Source: Hydrangea macrophylla (taxonomy: Eukaryota; Streptophyta; Magnoliopsida; Cornales; Hydrangeaceae). From it: a stretch of 64,000 nucleotides of DNA. The stretch lies in contig CM066994.1 of the NCBI GenBank assembly GCA_033977485.1, positions 26,752,681-26,816,680 on the forward strand, read 5' to 3'. The notes under the pieces were generated by a model. The model was not told where the DNA came from. It saw nothing but the letters and a program-made list of their open reading frames with translations, and did not search any database. Positions 11,029-20,930 of the stretch are shown here, in pieces; the first letter of the stretch is position 1, and the number at the start of each line of letters is the position of its first letter. A program made the translations under genes and the position numbers.

Positions 11029-12408
11029 CTAGATCACCGGACCAAAACTTTCAAGTGAGGCCAACACCTTCTCCTCAAATGCATTATTACGTGGAGGTGG
11101 AGGAGGAGGTTGTTGGTATTGACATTGTTGAGGTCTATAAGCGTTAGGGAAATTACTCATCTCATTATTATTATTATTATTATTATTCCACGAGAAATTA
11201 GGATGGTTTCTCCATGGCGCGTCCGGATTATTAGTAGCCGAATTATAATTATTTCGTGGGTACTGTTGAATAGAATTAATGTGTTGCTTCACGAATTCCG
11301 GAAATTGACTCGCCGATGGACATGCTAGGATAGAATGTGACGGATCAGAACATAATGCACAAATTTCATGAGCGGGTGGGGCTGTCGTTTGGTTCATTAT
11401 TAAAAGTTGGTCAAGTTTTTTAGATAGTTCTTTTATTTCAATTGAATGACTTGACTCGAACTTTACCTCTCTCTTAGGTTGTGAATGACATCCCTCGGAA
11501 CGTACTGACACAGCCTGATGCATCGAATTCTCACTTAATGTTTCAAAGATTTTCCAGGCCTCGTCGGCACTTTTGTGTAGGAAGGTACCCGCACAAACAG
11601 CGTCGACGGTATTACGGACTGAGGGAATAAGTCCCTCATAAAAGACCTGTACCAACTGCCACTTAGGAACCTGATGATGTGGACACGAGCGTAATAATTC
11701 TTTAAACTTCTCCCAAGTATCATAAAGCGTTTTCCCATCTTGCATCACAAAATTTGTTATAGATTTCCTTATCTGATTCGTAAGCATAATAGGGAAAAAC
11801 TTTTGTAAAAATGCGGTGTGTAAGGCTTCCCATGTTCTAATTGTGTTTGGCTCCAAAGATTGGAGCCAGTATTTAGCTTTATCTTTTAAAGAGAATGGAA
11901 AGAGCCGCAATTTCAATTCATCATCAGTTAAGTTTTGAATTTTTAAAGTAGAGCATATATCCTGAAAATCTCCTAAGTGTTGATATGGATCTTCATTTAG
12001 ACGGCCATGGAAAGATGGAAGTAGCGAGATGGTAGACGACTTTATCTCAAAGTGAGATGCCGTCGCCTCCGGTAAATCAATGCATGTTTGTGGCGTATAA
12101 GTCGTAGGAATAAAGTAATCTTTAAGCGGAGGAGGTGGCGGTATATTAAGATTATTCATATTATTTACGTTGTTTCCAATGTCGGCCATTGGAATAGGTT
12201 CTATTTTAAAAGTTCGAGTTCTCCTTAATCGTTTAAGGGTACTTTGAATTTCGGCCTCAAACAACGACGATGGTTTTGGAGTCGAATCGTCGTCTATTTC
12301 CAACTGAGCTCTCGGAGCTTGGGTTGAAGACTTACTAATTCTAAGGGTACGTTCAAGTTCAAGATCGAAAGATTTTAATTCAGGTTTATTTGAACGTGTA
12401 CCAAACAT
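11029..12408 (-). CDS. gag: Gag protein of the Athila-like element
   Basis: 459 residues, starting at the first ATG after the leader. A retrotransposon-gag core occupies about residues 120-310: FHGRLNEDPYQHLGDF, then FPFSLKDKAKYWLQSL, then FLQKFFP, typical of the plant gypsy gag family. A zinc knuckle of CCHC spacing, CALCSDPSHSILAC (residues 350-363), should bind nucleic acid. The C-terminal part is low complexity: an asparagine run coded by an ATT/AAT repeat near 11,166-11,190 and a proline run. It would assemble the cytoplasmic particle that packages the element RNA. The frame has no internal stop, notable for an element that has lost its polymerase. It ends in TAG and the protease frame follows in the same phase. 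Confidence 0.92.
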   Translation of the reverse strand: MFGTRSNKPELKSFDLELERTLRISKSSTQAPRAQLEIDDDSTPKPSSLFEAEIQSTLKRLRRTRTFKIEPIPMADIGNNVNNMNNLNIPPPPPLKDYFIPTTYTPQTCIDLPEATASHFEIKSSTISLLPSFHGRLNEDPYQHLGDFQDICSTLKIQNLTDDELKLRLFPFSLKDKAKYWLQSLEPNTIRTWEALHTAFLQKFFPIMLTNQIRKSITNFVMQDGKTLYDTWEKFKELLRSCPHHQVPKWQLVQVFYEGLIPSVRNTVDAVCAGTFLHKSADEAWKIFETLSENSMHQAVSVRSEGCHSQPKREVKFESSHSIEIKELSKKLDQLLIMNQTTAPPAHEICALCSDPSHSILACPSASQFPEFVKQHINSIQQYPRNNYNSATNNPDAPWRNHPNFSWNNNNNNNNEMSNFPNAYRPQQCQYQQPPPPPPRNNAFEEKVLASLESFGPVI

Positions 12409-12905
12409 AAACTAAAAAGAAAATAAACTAAAAACAAACACTGACTCAAATAAATAAATAAAAAAACAAATAGCAATCACGCAACTAAGATAACAAGCAC
12501 TCAACTACTGTGATGCATGAATATTATCCTGTAATGCAATGACCGCGTCAAGCCCAGCGCCCCGGGTTTCCTAGCTAATGCAGTGCAATTAACCCTAAAC
12601 TAATGCAAATAGTGCGTCACAGCGCCCTGACTTACAGTGGTTTAAAGCGAATTTCAAAAGAAGCAATTTATTTAAATTTTTTTTTATTTTTTCGCGTAAG
12701 CTCCTTTGATGCGCTAAGCTATTCCTCCCGAAAACGTTAGAATTTTGACGACTCGAGAAACTACAAAATAAAAAGAAAAGTTAGTAACTCAAAATAAAAC
12801 GAAAAATAAGAAAAGAAAATCTAATCTAATATTTACGAATTAACTAAACTAAGATTCTAAAACTAAAGGTAGTAATTTGCAATCCCCGGCAACGGCGCCA
12901 AAAAT
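12409..12905 (-). other. 5' leader and tRNA-Asp-type primer binding site
   Basis: The minus-strand leader of the Athila-like element, AT-rich and without a gene. At 12,882-12,900 the minus strand reads TGGCGCCGTTGCCGGGGAT, complementary to the 3' end of plant tRNA-Asp, and a 5-base spacer separates it from the LTR edge at 12,906. This primer is typical of Athila and related gypsy lineages. Confidence 0.88.
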
Positions 12906-14391
12906 TGATGTTGTCAATATCAAAATATAAAAGTATGCTTATTTGTGTTTTACTTTCAAAAGATTTGCAGTGTGGAAGTAAAGGTCGAACCCATAGAGAT
13001 TGATTAACTACCGCGCTTTAATTTTAAAACCTAAATTTAGTTGATTAAGAAAAACGAGATTTTGATTTTGAATTTAATTAAACTAAGAACAATAAAATTA
13101 AATCTAAATTATGAAAGCGATTTAAAAGTGTTGTTATAAATATGTTTAAGAGAACCTAGGATTGCAAATCCACCACTAGCTTCATAATAGGAATATTTAT
13201 GAATTACTTTAGCCTATTAAGTTGGATGATAATGGAGAATTGTAGCTACAAGCCCAATTCCTCCGTCAAGAAAATAACTATGGTTCAAGCACCAACATAA
13301 TCCATCTTCGGTTAGCACGAATTATCCCACACTAAACTAGGGTTGTGGTATAATCCGTCTAATCTAGGCATGGACTATTCGGATACTTGATAGCACAATT
13401 CAATTTAAGCACCATTACATGTAAACAATCTATACAAGCACAACAAATATAGATCATTGAGCACATCACAGTCAAAATAGATCTAAGACACGAATAAACT
13501 TTGAAAGTAATGATTTAATCAATAGAAGTACGATTTATTTATAAAAATCCTCTAAACATGTAACTGTCATCCATACATAATAAAACTAAAATAAAAACAT
13601 AAATAAAACTCTATTACTTGGCTAGGGTTTCATTGAAACCCTAGATCTAGGTTTAGTTGGCCATAGAATTGATGAACTGCAAGAGGTTGATGGAGGAGGC
13701 CATGGGAATCCTAGGTCTTCTTCTTCTTCTCCTTGCTTTCCTCTCTTCAATGGCTGAAATTTTAGTTGTATATGACTGTATCTAATGTTGTGTAATGATG
13801 TGTAATCTTAAATTTGAGTTAGAATAGGATTTATATAGAGTTTGGAAGGATTTAGGAAGCTTTCCTAAGCCAAATCGCACTAAAACAGCTATATTTACGT
13901 TTCTGGACGTCATATGCACAAACCACCTTCGTTGGGCACTTTAATTTAATAAAATACGCGTTTTTGGTTTTTTCAAAGGTCGCTCGCGTGGCCCGCTCGC
14001 ACGAGGTCCTTTTCGCTGCACTGCGCGACTTTCGTAGAATTGCGATAACGTTTTGCTCGGAACTCGGATTGACTTGCCGTTTGAAGCCACGCGTCCGTAA
14101 CTCGAAGATCTACATTTTATATCTCTGGAGAAATTTCTCAAACCCAAAGTATTCTTTATCAAAAATGCAATTTTTCAAGACTACTACTGCATTCAGCTTT
14201 CACCGGAATCACCATTTGAGCCCAGAATGACTTCCAAAGCCACTAATCATTAGATTTTTGTGCATTTTCAAGTTAAAGCTCCAAATCCTACAAAATTTAG
14301 AATACTTATTAAAAAATAACTAATAACTACATGAAATGGGCTAACAAAGCGTATTTTTAGAACTCTAACGGCAACTATTCGTTGTCGATCA
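12906..14391 (-). repeat. 5' LTR of the Athila-like element
   Basis: 1,486 bp, nearly identical to 5,743-7,224 with a 3-base indel (GTTGTTATAAAT against GTTATAAAT) and about twenty scattered substitutions. It ends next to the primer site on its left and next to Harbinger coding sequence on its right. Confidence 0.92.
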
Positions 14392-14395
14392 GTGG

Positions 14396-14620
14396 AGGTG
14401 GGTCAATCATACGTATTGGGACAGTAGTGTCAACTTCATCTGGGTATGTTGCACGCTTATAATTGTTGTATGCTTCCTTAGCTTCCTGTAAAGATGGGTA
14501 TTTTTTGAACACAGGCTCTGAATATCTGTGAACTTGGGCCTTACATGATTCCCAAGTCGTATAAATTCCTGGATTTCTCCCTTCAAAAACTACATACCAC
14601 CATTTTTGTTTGCTACCCAT
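14396..14620 (-). pseudogene. RNase H1-type hybrid-binding domain (viroplasmin fold) ORF of the Harbinger element, split
   Basis: The 75 codons up to the Athila insertion match the small N-terminal domain of eukaryotic RNase H1, also known from caulimovirus viroplasmin (Pfam Cauli_VI). WWYVVFEGRNPGIYTTWESC (residues 7-26) holds the aromatic and GxxPGIY...W signature. QVHRYSEPVFKKYPSLQEAK follows with the YKxFxSxxEA-type end. In RNase H1 this fold binds RNA-DNA or double-stranded RNA; there is no RNase H catalytic domain here. The ORF lies 236 bp downstream of the Myb-like ORF on the same strand. ATAACAG just before the ATG looks like a splice acceptor, so it may be an exon of a longer transcript. 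The gene is broken after codon 75 by the Athila element, and the in-frame remainder is at 5,632-5,742. Confidence 0.75.
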
Positions 14621-14856
14621 CTGTTATGACCAACACCACAAGAATGATAATAACACAACCATAATCATCATTACAATCAAATTTAATGTTCCAACAAAAT
14701 CATAATTTTAATATTAACCAAAACATAGTTTAACATCAACTAAAACACAGTTCTATCATCAACACAAACATACTTCAAACATCAAGCAAAACATAATGTT
14801 AACATCAACACAAACATAGTCTTACACACCACCACATTAAACCACCTCTAAATGAC

Positions 14857-15850
14857 CTACAACTCTCCCCTAAGGAGTAATTCAACCCAATCTTCCTTGA
14901 ATTCATTTGGAAGACTAAAGAACACATCCATTTTTCCGGTATCATTTGCAATCATAGTGACTGCCTTAAGTTTGTCGTTCATTCCCAAGTTATCCAACTT
15001 CTCTATCTCTCCATAAATCTTTTTTCTAGCATCACTCACATCATGTTGATAACCAATCCTTGTGCAGAGCACTTGCATTTTATCCTTGGAGTCTTCACAA
15101 ATTTGCTAATTGCTTTTGACATGTTCCCAACTTCAGTAGCCATCATATCAATCCCACGAACAATCTTTCTTCTACCTTGTTTAGTAGCAATTTTATCATG
15201 AAGTGTTTGTGTGACACTTTGAGAACCAGCAACTTCAGCAGCCATGTCTTCTGTCTCCATTGCATCAACGGCATCTGTTGGTCCCTCGGCCATTTCCCCA
15301 GTGGCACGATCTTTTGCAAATATGGTGCACCATGCTAGATAATAATGACATGGTTTGTGTCTTGCTCCCTTTAAATTAGGATCTCTCTAAAAAAAAAATA
15401 AGCCTGAATTAATATGAAGGTTGTATATTACAATTGTCATTTCATCCAAAGCAATAAAATATACCTTCACTAACAAGTTCATGTGGTGTCATCGGGGCAG
15501 TCGAGTGTTTTAGTACTGTCATTCCATCCTATCCCACTTGTACCACTTGCACCTGATAATGCACCTGCAATGCTCAAATACTTTGCTTTCCACACCTTAT
15601 TTTTGGATTCAATATGAGGCATCACTCTAAGATCAGTGCCAGGGATCCTTCGTATCATGAGTCTTTCCAATTCATTCAAGTATCCAGGCCTAAAGAGTCC
15701 AGTGTCTTGCTTCCAACCTGTATGACATAACTCTTGCAAAGCATCTATAAGTGCTTCCTCCTCTATCTTGGTCCACACTCTCCTACATATTTTTTCGCCA
15801 TCTCCTTTCCTACCCTTACTAGGACGTTGGTTAGACTCTCCACTATCCAT
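14857..15850 (-). pseudogene. Harbinger ORF1: Myb/SANT-like DNA-binding protein, two frameshifts
   Basis: In PIF/Harbinger elements the Myb-like protein helps the transposase reach the nucleus and bind the ends. Exon 1 (15,850 to 15,465) starts at ATG and carries the trihelix-type domain: RRVWTKIEEEALIDALQEL near residue 25, then GTDLRVMPHIESKNKVWKAKY, then SGIGWNDSTKTL. Near its end a one-base loss turns a probable TGG Trp codon into TGA. The exon then meets a good donor (AAG|GTATAT at 15,464) and an acceptor (TTTTTAG at 15,387-15,388). Exon 2 begins RDPNLKGARHKPCHYY and continues through an acidic linker. A second one-base loss near 15,085-15,100 shifts the frame before the conserved C-terminal helix region, which ends at TAA (14,857). 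The protein would be about 300 residues. The gene lies downstream of the transposase on the same strand. Confidence 0.82.
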
Positions 15851-16014
15851 ATATTCCTAATCAAAAAATGAATTACAACAACAATAGATCAAATAATACA
15901 ATAGTTCAAGTAAAGCAATAGTTCAAGTAATACAATAGTTCAAGTAATGCAATAGTTCAAATAATATAAATAGTTCAAGTAATACAATAGTTCAAATAAA
16001 ATTTACTACATAGT

Positions 16015-17445
16015 TCAAGTAATACAATAGTTCAAATGAAATACACTACATAGTTGAAGTAATACAAAAATTGAATTTGGTTGGCCTCTATTGGCCATCC
16101 ACTCATTAAACATTTGATTTGCCATATTATCTCTCCATTCGCTCCACTGGTTAGATTTTTCAATGGTGTCAATGTATTCATCTCCAAGCTCAATGGGTGG
16201 GCAATTTGCTTCCAACTCGTTTTCTAGTGGGTCAGTTGGCATCTCCCTTCTAATTAAGTTGTGGATAAGACAACAAGCTGTAACGATCAGGTTCTGAGTT
16301 CTAATTGGGAAAAAAGATGGGCTCCTTAGAATTGCCCAACGTAGTTTTAGGAGACCAAAACACCTCTCAATGACATTACGTGCAGATGCATGCCTCATGT
16401 TAAACAACTCTTGAGGGGTTGAGGGAGCTGGACCATCTCTCTAAGTTGATAGATGGTATCTTTGACCTCTATATGGGGCTAAAAATCCTTCACCATTCGT
16501 GTAACTCGCATCTACTAGGTAATAATAGCCTGTGTGTTTTTTTACAAAAGTCTTGTTAGAAGATTCATATTATTATTGTGCATAATTCAATTGATAACAT
16601 TCATTATAAACACATATTCTCACCCGTAGGTACCCTAAGGCCATTTGGCCTTGTAACAGCATCATGGAGAACTCTAGAGTCCGCTGTAGAACCTTCCCAT
16701 CCAGGCAAAACATATTTAAATTTCATGTCAGTTGCGCACACTCCTAAAACATTAATAGCAAGCTCTCCCTTCCTTGATCTATACCTTGGTTGGTCAATTG
16801 CAGGAACATGAACCCTAACATAAGTTCCATCTAAGGCACTAAGGCAATTCTACAATATCAAAATCATTTCAATAATTAAGTAGGTGAAGGCTTATTATTA
16901 TGTTCATTTTAAAACTAAAAAAAAAAAAAGAAGTTTTGTAAAAGAAATACCTTAAACCATCTCCATCTATCATCGGTACAATTTTCACGAATAGGATCGG
17001 GAGCTCTAAGTAACACAGTATGGAGTTTTAGAATCGCCTTCAACACTGCATTGATATGTCTACTGACTATTTCACCCGAGTGAATGAACCGAAACTTAAT
17101 GACACGGTTCTTAACATGATGTGCCAAAATGTGTAAGAACATGGCTACTTGCTCTTCCACAGTAACATACCATGTATCTTGTAATTGACCTATTGTATGT
17201 ATCAAGGTACACAAGATTCCAAATGTGTTTCTATCCATTCGGAGTTGCTCCACACATACTATGTCCCCTCGATTAATCATTCTATCTAAGTTTTCCATTC
17301 GAGCAATTACGTTACTTATTCCCCTATCCCCAATTACTTGCCTCTTATACCTATTAATGGTCACAACCACTATCATGACCATCGAAACCAATTGAATAAA
17401 ATCAAGCAGTATTTCCTCAAGCATGCACCAAGAAGACCTCAACAT
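16015..17445 (-). pseudogene. PIF/Harbinger DDE transposase, three exons, one nonsense codon
   Basis: Exon 1 (about 17,445 to 16,951) has the N-terminal helical region: LRMDRNTFGILC, VEEQVAMFLHILAHH and HSGEIVSRHINAVL, ending WRWFK at a GT donor. Exon 2 (16,849 to 16,624) starts NCLSALDGTYVRV with the first catalytic Asp, then IDQPRYRSRKGE, and ends at a GTGAG donor. Exon 3 (from 16,529, after CACACAG) continues in phase: YYYLVDAS with the second Asp, then NVIERCFGLLK with the catalytic Glu. All three DDE residues are thus present and both introns keep the frame. A TAG at 16,441-16,443 lies where the family normally has the Trp of the RDG segment, a one-base change. The C-terminus after NEWMANR is extended. 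The start is uncertain; upstream ATGs at 17,508 and beyond exist. The protein would be a nuclear DNA-cutting and joining enzyme; this copy is inactive unless the stop is read through. Confidence 0.88.
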
Positions 17446-17449
17446 CTTC

Positions 17450-19570
17450 CGTTGATATGTCCATGAAGAAAGCCTTACACATATATGAAAAAACAAATAA
17501 GATTTCAAACAAGATTTCAGTGTAGAAGCAAGATTTCAAGAAGTTCCTAGAGTTCAAATAAATAAAAATTCCCATGTTGATTTGTTTCAAGAAGTCCCTA
17601 GAGTTCAAATAAAAAAAAATTCCCAATCTAATAGAGTTCAGAGTTATAGAGTTTGAGAGAGAAAGAGCCAACCAAAACAAAGAGAGTAGCACAAGAAGCA
17701 TAGATAAAGCATCACAACTTGAACAAATTAGGACTTATCAGCTTTTGAGGTAAGTTTTTGATATATATACATATATATATATATATATCTTCTCAACTTG
17801 GTCTTTTTTTCCCCCTCTTTATAGATGGGAAAGAATCATATGTAAAATGAGATGTAATTATTGGGGGAATGGGTTGGTACTTGTGTTTCTATAAAAAGCT
17901 TTGGGGGTTGTGAGGTTGCTTATCTTGAATTTAAAAGGTCTTATGTGCATACATAATCTGTAACAAGATCTATGGTTAGAATATAAATACAGCTTGATTT
18001 GTATAAAACTTGGCATCTACAAATTTTTGAACCCTTCTTTTCTCATTTTTCTTTTCCTAAATTTTTTTAAAATAGATATTGAGAATAAGGCTTAGATTTT
18101 CTAACCTTGTGTTTCGTATATGTATTGATAGAGCAAAGTAAGGATTAAGCTAGTTACTTATCTAGAAAGTGTTTTTTTTTTTGCTTAAAAGCCTATGAGA
18201 ATATTTTCATTGCCAACTATCAATTTAATTTAAGAGTTCATGATGGTCTTGAATATTTTCAATTGTAAGTTGTTCATATATATTTATAGGCCTGTATAAT
18301 TTACTCCAGTCTTCTATATATGGATTTCAAATACTTTTGAAATTCAACTTCATGAACCCTAGTAGTTCTTCATGACCATTCAAAATTCATATACCAAACA
18401 AAGAAGTTGAAACAGCAATTCAAAACTTATCATATCAATTCTTGAGTGGCATAATTTTCAATAATGAAAAATGAGATTTTTTGATTAACCAAATTCATGC
18501 AATTACATAGAAAATTACAAGTTTAGGGTTTCCTTAATCAAATTCTGGACTTTTTGTTTTCTTTTTTTTTTTTTTTGAACTAGGACTTATATGATGCATT
18601 TACAACAAATTCTAGTATATAGTTGGGAAGCTACATTTTTCTTTTATATCCTCACGTAGAGATTGGGGAAATTTTTTAACTTAATTAGTAGAAGTTCTGT
18701 CAGATCGAGTTAGAGCTTTAATACGAATGTTACCTAGGGTTTCTGAAATCTCATTGGGGTTTCTCTGCTTCCCAGTGAAAAAATTATTAATAACAATCAC
18801 ATCATCACCTCTAGTAGTCAACTTATCAACCAAGAACATGAAAATCTTGACAATGTAAAATGACCATTTCAACAAAGCTAAGCCAAACGTGATGTATTAT
18901 AGAAACAAAAAATGAAAAGAAAAAAAAAACAGAACACTGGATAAGAAAATGAAAAAAAACAGATCTACATCTAACACCACAACTAGATAAGAAAATAAAA
19001 ATAAAAAATAAAAAAGCAGATCTACAAAAGAGACTAAGATGAGCAAATGAAAAAAAAAATGTACATAAGAAAAGAAAAAAGAAATCTACAACAACTAGAA
19101 AAAATTTATGTAGATCTATAATATGAAACCGTAGATATGAACCCAAGTTTCAAAAATTTTCATTTAGGTATAGATCTAAGTAGGAGACATCCATAATCTT
19201 TGTAGATCTAGGATTTAAACAATCCAAACTTCAATAAATAAATAAATAAATAAATAAAATAAAAACCAAAAAAGAGAGAGAAAGAGAAAGAATGGTTGCA
19301 CCTCTTGCTGCCGTCGTCGACTCGTCGCCTGTCTTTGCCGTCGCCGTCGACTGTTCTTTCTCTCTTCACAGCCGCCGTCTGAAACGAGTCTCCTCTCTCT
19401 TTCTTCGCTGGTCGCGAGTCTCTCTCTCCCTCTTTCTCTCTCTCTTTTTTCTTCACAGTTATGAGACTTCTGAATGATAAACAAGAGTTTGTGGTATATA
19501 TATACTGGGGGTATTTCGGACTTTTTGCCCAACAATCCCACTTATTCTTATCCCCGCGTTTTTTAATACT
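17450..19570. other. Harbinger 5' region, non-coding
   Basis: About 2.1 kb between the transposase start and the right terminus. It holds an AT microsatellite (17,760-17,788), many A/T runs, a (AATA)n tract near 19,235-19,260 and a pyrimidine-rich block at 19,370-19,455. On the minus strand the pyrimidine block becomes a GA-rich, Arg/Glu-rich frame that I do not believe. The region may hold the transposase promoter and 5' UTR, but I can point to no specific site. Confidence 0.5.
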
Positions 19571-19571
19571 A

Positions 19572-19596
19572 CCCCCCCCCCCCCCCCCCCCCCCCC
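19572..19596. repeat. Poly-C tract of 25 bases
   Basis: An uninterrupted run of 25 C just inside the right end of the Harbinger element. A shorter run of 15 C lies at 26,041-26,055. Length may be partly an assembly estimate. Confidence 0.85.
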
Positions 19597-19659
19597 TAGC
19601 ATTTTTTTATCCGGCCTAAGGAGCATTAAAATTAACCACACCAAAACAATACTTCAGTT

Positions 19660-19755
19660 ACATAATACTTGAGAAGCTCAACCAAACACAGTATAATACC
19701 AGATTGGATTAAAATAGTCCAATCCGCCCCATTAATCCGGCAACCAAACGAGCCC
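19660..19755 (-). repeat. Right terminal inverted repeat of the Harbinger element
   Basis: On the minus strand: GGGCTCGTTTGGTTGCCGG at the edge and ATACTGTGTTTGGTTGAGC about 55 bp inward, matching the left end blocks. GGGCTCGTTTGGTTGC is a typical PIF/Tourist terminus. Confidence 0.75.
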
Positions 19756-20930
19756 TAGATGTAATGTGTAGATATATGTATATTAAAACACTTAGCATTT
19801 AATATGAACAAACCCCATAAGTTTTTACAATATTAAAACCTAATTCAACTATTACATTACTTATTTGCAAATAACACTACATAACTTTATCTTATAAAAA
19901 AAAACTCCACATAACTTATGTTTATCTAATGTTTTTAGTTTTTACCCCAAATTTATATTATTTCTAAAAGACCCATAAAGAAATCATCAATTTAAAAGTA
20001 TGACTCACTATCTTTATCTCAATATTATATTTTTCACAATTTTTTGTAAAGTATTTTTCATTATATTTTAAGTTTTTTTTTCTTTTATACTTAAAGTCAA
20101 ATTATATTTTGAAAAAATATTTTTTATTCGAAGTATCCTAGCCGTCTCCGTCTCCGTATCCTATATTTTTTAGATTTACCGTTTCACCGTCTCCGTGTCG
20201 TATCGTATTCGTGTCGCGTGTCCGTATCCGTGCTACATAGGTAAAATTATACGGGAAACTCACCACAAAATCAAAGACGATCAATATATATATGCATATA
20301 TATATATGATGTGGATCAGTAACAAAAAATAAAATAATACATATGTGATGAAATGAAACATGCCCACATCATAAAAAGAAGTAAATTAAGTCTTAGACTG
20401 AAATGCCATTGATGGTAGATCAAAACAGAGCCAAAAAGTTCTCTAGGCCATGAAGAAGACGAGGAGTCTTTGGGACCAAAGAAATCCAAAGTAAAGCACG
20501 AAGACAAACCACCCACTTGCTTTCTGGGCCATGAAGAAGACGAGGAGTCTTTGTCAACCAATGAACAAATAACTACCTTTGAAAGATCAATATATCTCTA
20601 ACTTGAACAGACAGTTCAGAAATTATTGCCGACATTGATCTCTGGAGGCGATTGAAGCCAAGGTTTTTGGGTTGAAGGCTAGAAGCCTTGAACGGACAGT
20701 GAAGAAACAGTGTGCTGCCAAATTTTATGGTTAGAGAACTTGAAGAAGAAAGGGTTAAAGATAAGTGATGGAAAGGGGCAAGGAAAAAGGAGAGATTTCA
20801 AGTAGTTTTAAAAGCTTTTTTTTTTTTGGAAAATAATAACAGTTTTTTGTAATATTTTAGCAGATCACTTTGGTTAACCAAGGTGGTATTGGTGTTGGTA
20901 CACCAAAATGAACCAGAACCCTTGGATGAT
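19756..20930. other. Intergenic repeat-derived sequence with one small internal duplication
   Basis: No supported gene. A CCGTCTCCG...CGTGTCCGTATCCGTGC block at 20,139-20,240 looks like the GC-rich end of an unidentified repeat. At 20,443-20,477 and 20,521-20,555 the phrase GGCCATGAAGAAGACGAGG recurs 78 bp apart. On the plus strand it encodes GHEEDEESL twice within a short open stretch (about 20,430-20,600), on the minus strand a Ser run. The plus reading looks like an exon fragment with a repeated acidic peptide, but I cannot name it. Confidence 0.35.

Larger units (their letters stand above)
5743..14391 (-). mobile_element. Athila-like Ty3/gypsy retrotransposon, gag-protease only
   Basis: Two near-identical LTRs (5,743-7,224 and 12,906-14,391) with matching TGAT...ATCA ends flank an internal region read on the minus strand. 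Next to the right LTR is a tRNA-Asp-type primer site (12,882-12,900); next to the left LTR is the purine tract AGGTTTGGGGGTG (minus strand of 7,225-7,237). Internal order is leader, gag, protease, long 3' non-coding region. Reverse transcriptase, RNase H and integrase are absent, so this is a large-deletion derivative that would need enzymes from another element. The target duplication is GTGG (5,739-5,742 and 14,392-14,395), one base short of the usual 5. It sits in the third Harbinger ORF. Confidence 0.92.
5255..19755 (-). mobile_element. PIF/Harbinger DNA transposon, degenerate, split by an Athila insertion
   Basis: Both outer edges carry related terminal sequence pointing inward: TGTTTGGTTCATGCCGGATT on the left (5,259) and, on the minus strand from the right edge, CGTTTGGTTGCCGGATTAA (ending at 19,755). 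Further inward both share ATACTGTGTTTGG. Between them, on the minus strand, lie the two genes expected of Harbinger elements: a DDE transposase (16,015-17,445) and a Myb/SANT-like protein (14,857-15,850). A third small ORF with a hybrid-binding domain follows. Without the 8.65-kb Athila insertion the element is about 5.85 kb. The 3-bp TTA/TAA target duplication is not clear at either edge, so the exact ends may be off by a few bases. Confidence 0.8.

Noticed and set aside
11110..11328. Ile-rich frame opposite gag
   Set aside because: It is the complement of the Asn/Pro-rich end of gag; the triplet repeat keeps all frames open.
12882..12900. Sequence identical to the 3' end of tRNA-Asp, as if a tRNA gene
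   Set aside because: Only the acceptor end and part of the T arm are present, next to an LTR edge. It is the primer binding site of the Athila-like element read on the other strand.
19208..19541. Arg/Glu-rich frames on the minus strand
   Set aside because: They come from a pyrimidine-rich tract (GA-rich on the other strand) in the non-coding 5' part of the Harbinger element.
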